DNA of 64,000 nt from Syncephalis fuscata (taxonomy: Eukaryota; Zoopagomycota; Zoopagomycetes; Zoopagales; Piptocephalidaceae), in NCBI GenBank assembly GCA_025786725.1, contig JAHLTZ010000016.1:248001-312000 (forward strand), written 5' to 3'. A program made the translations under genes and the position numbers. A model generated the notes under the pieces. It ran no database searches. It was not told where the DNA came from and saw nothing but the letters and a program-made list of their open reading frames with translations. Shown here in pieces: positions 61,192 through 64,000 of this stretch (its first letter is position 1; each line of letters starts with the position of its first letter).

Positions 61192-63060
61192 ATGTCGGCA
61201 CTCATCAACGATACTGACCCTGCATTTTGGCACGACCCCGCGTTAGAAGGGCGTGGTAGGTTGTTTGACATGCGTTACATTCACTGCCACTGACCTGTCG
61301 ACAGATATTCGTCATCTAATGTTTGTTGTGCATGGCATGGGACGTCAACTAGAGGAACGCGGCAAATACCGCGACAATAGTAAGCTGTGTACCAGGCAGC
61401 ACTATGTTTGCTAACAAGTCTGCAGTCCGTGATATGCGCGCAACCTTGCGTGAAGTTTTAGATGATGAATTTCAACGCCCAAATGAAGCTGTTGCCGTTA
61501 TTCCGATAGGTAAGTGATAGCTCGAAAGACTAAACGGCTTTATGACTCACGGGCTGTATTACCCTTATTGCGATGACTAGAATGGCATTCTATATTGCAT
61601 GAAAAGGTTGATAGGTAACTTGAATGGATATCAATAGCTAAGGACCAATTACTAATAATTGCCGTGTATAGTCGAATGGCAAAAGTGCTACTTGACAAGT
61701 GTGCTGCCATGCGTGTTCTATGCAATGAATATCTCGCCGATGCTCTATATTATTTCACCGAAGAGCACGGTCAGATGATCATAGATGTTGTTGTTGACCA
61801 GTTGAATACTCGCTATGACGAGTTTATGACAAAGTACCCATCATTCACAGGCCAGACAGTCGTGGTAGGATTCAGTCTAGGTGGCGTGTGTTGCTTCGAT
61901 ATACTGGCCCGTCAATCAGGCGGTGTTGTAAATCGAAGCAAAACCGATTGCCGAACAGTTCAGCCACTAAAGTTCCAGCCATCGCGTTTCTTCACATTTG
62001 GATCGCCTATTGCCGCTGTTATGATAATGCGCGGATGGGAAATGCAAGATCTTCAACTACCCGCGTGGTGTCGTCATCAAAATATTACACATCCATGCGA
62101 TCCATTGGTAATTAGACTAAAATTGTGTATTAATTATAATGATAAATTTAATAACTATTTTATTGATAGGCTTATCGTGTTGAGCCATTGATTATGGAGA
62201 AATATGCAGATATTCCGCCTATACAAATAGATCACTTGCCTCCTCGTTCGCGTCGCCAGGCACTCTTTGACTGGATGTCACCAAGGGCGCCAACATCGTT
62301 TATACCTGGTGTTGGCTATGCTTATCGATTTTTCTCTGCCTTTGCCGGCTATATGTACGGCAGCTCGGACGCTGGATCGATAAAAAGCGACGGCGATGAG
62401 AATGAAGATAAGACAAGCGATGAAGCCGGTGCTAATGGTGAAGAACCGGTGCGCCATTATAGAAAACGTCGTCGAGTATCCGAAAGCAGCGAAGAACCAC
62501 TGTGGTCTGAAAATCAAGAATTGTTAAACGATACTGAGTCTGATACACAATCAAATTGTAACATTGTTGTATTAGTAAGCGATGATAGTGAAGAAGAAGA
62601 GGAGGAGGAGAAGAAGGAGGAGAAGGAAGAAGTCGATGGCAATGATGATGTTAAAGTAAACTCAATAGCTAAAAAACGACATAGATCGACTGCATCTATT
62701 GATATAGCTGTGGATAGTACAGCTGCATCAATTAAATCATCGAAAAATGCTAATATATCGGTGGAGATTATAGATACGGCCACGATTGCCTCGACAGAGC
62801 TTGTTGATCAAGATTATGTTCATATCGACATTGATACGGCTATTCGATATGCTACTGAAGATCCGAAGCCATTGGATCAACGTATTGATTTCATACTTTA
62901 TGAGCCGCGATTAAGAACGCTTAACGAATATGTTATTGGCATACGTGCTCATTTCAGCTATTGGCACAGCCGTGATCTAATGCGCCATCTTTTACGATGT
63001 TTAGGTGTACATCCTATCCCCAAGTCATCATCTACCACTTCTGACACTTCCGAAAGCTGA
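61192..63060 (+). CDS. DDHD-domain phospholipase A1 (PA-PLA1 family)
   Basis: Five exons: 61192-61255, 61305-61379, 61426-61509, 61672-62107, 62170-63060. The family acts on phosphatidic acid and related phospholipids in the cytosol and on organelle membranes. Visible blocks are HLMFVVHGMGRQ, AVIPIVEWQKCYLTSVLP, LCNEYLADALYYFTEEHGQM, then the lipase elbow VVGFSLGG. The elbow has Phe where most members have His (GHSLG). RFFTFGSPIA and HPCDPLAYRVEPLI follow, with the Asp and His regions of the DDHD domain. The tail contains a long acidic insert (62400-62640) and then VDQDYVHIDIDTAIRYATED and YWHSRDLMRHLL, the end of the domain. Exon lengths sum to 1550 nt; one base is missing near 61700-61715, between TSVLP and MRVLCNEY. 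Confidence 0.88.
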
Positions 63061-63562
63061 TACATAAGTATTATAATTATTATTGCTTTAATTAATAGAA
63101 AGATATATATATAAATTTTGATAATAAATAAGTTTAATGCCAATACATTATTGTTATTATTAATAATAGCAATACTAGTATTGCTTTGATTCATAGTATA
63201 TACATATAGTAATAAATAATTCTAATAATTATTAATGCCAATATTTGTTAGATATTCTTTTCAAATAAATCTTATTACAAAAAATACCAGTGTATTTATA
63301 TTAACTGGTCAACAATAAACATTAGTAAATAATTAAACATTATACATAAATTTGTAGAAAAACACGATACACTAGTTTAGTTGTGAGTTTACAAATTGCA
63401 ATTATTAACTATATACATATAGTCAGAGAGGTAAGATGCTAGAACAATAATGCCAAAGATGCGAAATAAATAGTGCGCGTACATGCCGAGAAACGGAATA
63501 ATAACAAGCGACACGTTATGCCTCTGAATGGCCGTGACACGCGCGCTTATGACTGTCGTACA
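63061..63562. other. intergenic between convergent genes
   Basis: AT-rich 3' flank; no gene is seen. Confidence 0.45.
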
Positions 63563-64000
63563 CTAGATATGTGCAGCGGTTAAAGACGCCACCTGCCATG
63601 TCGACGAGTCTAATGATTGATCCGTCATGCCAAAAAGAAGAGGAAGCTCTGGCTCAGTGTTATCGGCCATCGCCGCTCCAAGCATGGCTTTTGAATTTAA
63701 GACGTCATTAGGATCTTGCCAAAAATCATGCACATCACTAGGATTGAATGGATACTGGCCGGTATACTGCAATGGCGATTGTTGTTGTAGCTGTTGGTGT
63801 TGATAGTGATGATGATGCTGCTGTTGTTGTTGTTGCTGCTGGAACTGGTCCATGCTAATGCTAGTATTGATGCCCGACAAGAGCTCATGGGTAAGGAATG
63901 CATCGGCTGGCATACCGAGTAATAGATTGGCATCCAATGTGGCATACATGTCGGGGACAGAAGGGGGCGAGTTTAACAACAGCGTGCTATCATGAGCATT
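63563..64000 (-). CDS. C-terminal part of a Gln-rich protein, possibly a transcription factor; runs off the window
   Basis: The minus-strand frame is open from the window edge to a TGA stop at 63563. It encodes at least 145 residues: LLLNSPPSVPDMYATLDANL, then a Gln/His-rich run, then FNPSDVHDFWQDPNDVL and PELPLLFGMTDQSLDSS. Acidic and aromatic motifs beside a polyQ tract resemble an activation domain. No DNA-binding domain is in view. Since three PacC-type genes on the same strand precede it, it might be a further family member, but nothing in the sequence proves this. Confidence 0.5.
   Translation of the reverse strand, partial: NAHDSTLLLNSPPSVPDMYATLDANLLLGMPADAFLTHELLSGINTSISMDQFQQQQQQQQHHHHYQHQQLQQQSPLQYTGQYPFNPSDVHDFWQDPNDVLNSKAMLGAAMADNTEPELPLLFGMTDQSLDSSTWQVASLTAAHI

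Noticed and set aside
1-64000. tRNA genes, rRNA genes and CRISPR arrays
   Set aside because: No T-loop-like GGTTCRA with paired arms and no regularly spaced direct repeats were noticed when reading both strands; a covariance-model search could not be run.

Overview
The window looks like nuclear DNA from an early-diverging (non-Dikarya) fungus. It is AT-rich. Genes are cut by many 40-60 nt introns, mostly GTAAGT...TAG. The protein set is fungal: PacC/Rim101-type zinc-finger factors, an Rxt3 subunit of the Rpd3L deacetylase, a BAP31/Yet protein, mitochondrial uS4m (Nam9) and zuotin. No bacterial operons, CRISPR arrays, rRNA genes or convincing tRNA genes were seen. The phylum is not fixed by the sequence; Zoopagomycota or Mucoromycota are guesses.

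Layout. 0-5 kb: a short unknown gene and a ten-exon telomere-repeat-binding (TRF/Tbf1-like) protein with a C-terminal telobox Myb. 5-22 kb: an accessory, duplication-rich block. It holds three copies of a seven-helix membrane protein (one a frameshifted pseudogene), a 2.1 kb inverted duplication, an inverted fragment of the telomere gene, an intronless GH8 glycoside hydrolase beside a decayed GH8 copy, a PA-domain/7TM receptor-like gene, an epoxide hydrolase, Rxt3, and the remains of a Fanzor/TnpB-type nuclease. 22.9-32.4 kb: one very intron-rich gene for a Rod/KNTC1 homologue, the RZZ kinetochore subunit best known from animals. 32.4-38.8 kb: conserved housekeeping genes (uS4m, zuotin, a DUF3245-like protein, BAP31) and a second Fanzor/TnpB remnant. 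40.6-55.5 kb: three PacC/Rim101-type genes, all on the minus strand, with phosphatidylserine decarboxylase between the second and third. Two of the PacC upstream regions are unusually rich in the PacC core site GCCARG. 59-63 kb: a GPI-anchored cysteine-rich secreted protein and a DDHD-domain phospholipase. The window ends inside a glutamine-rich minus-strand ORF.

Functional links. Most genes are unrelated housekeeping functions. The strongest internal link is the PacC cluster with its site-rich upstream DNA, which suggests auto- or cross-regulation. A quality warning applies: five otherwise intact conserved genes need one extra base to stay in frame (TRF-like, Rod twice, zuotin, phosphatidylserine decarboxylase, DDHD). 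In the four that can be fully spliced by eye, exon lengths sum to 3n+2. This bias toward single-base loss points to residual assembly deletions, although real frameshifting has not been excluded.
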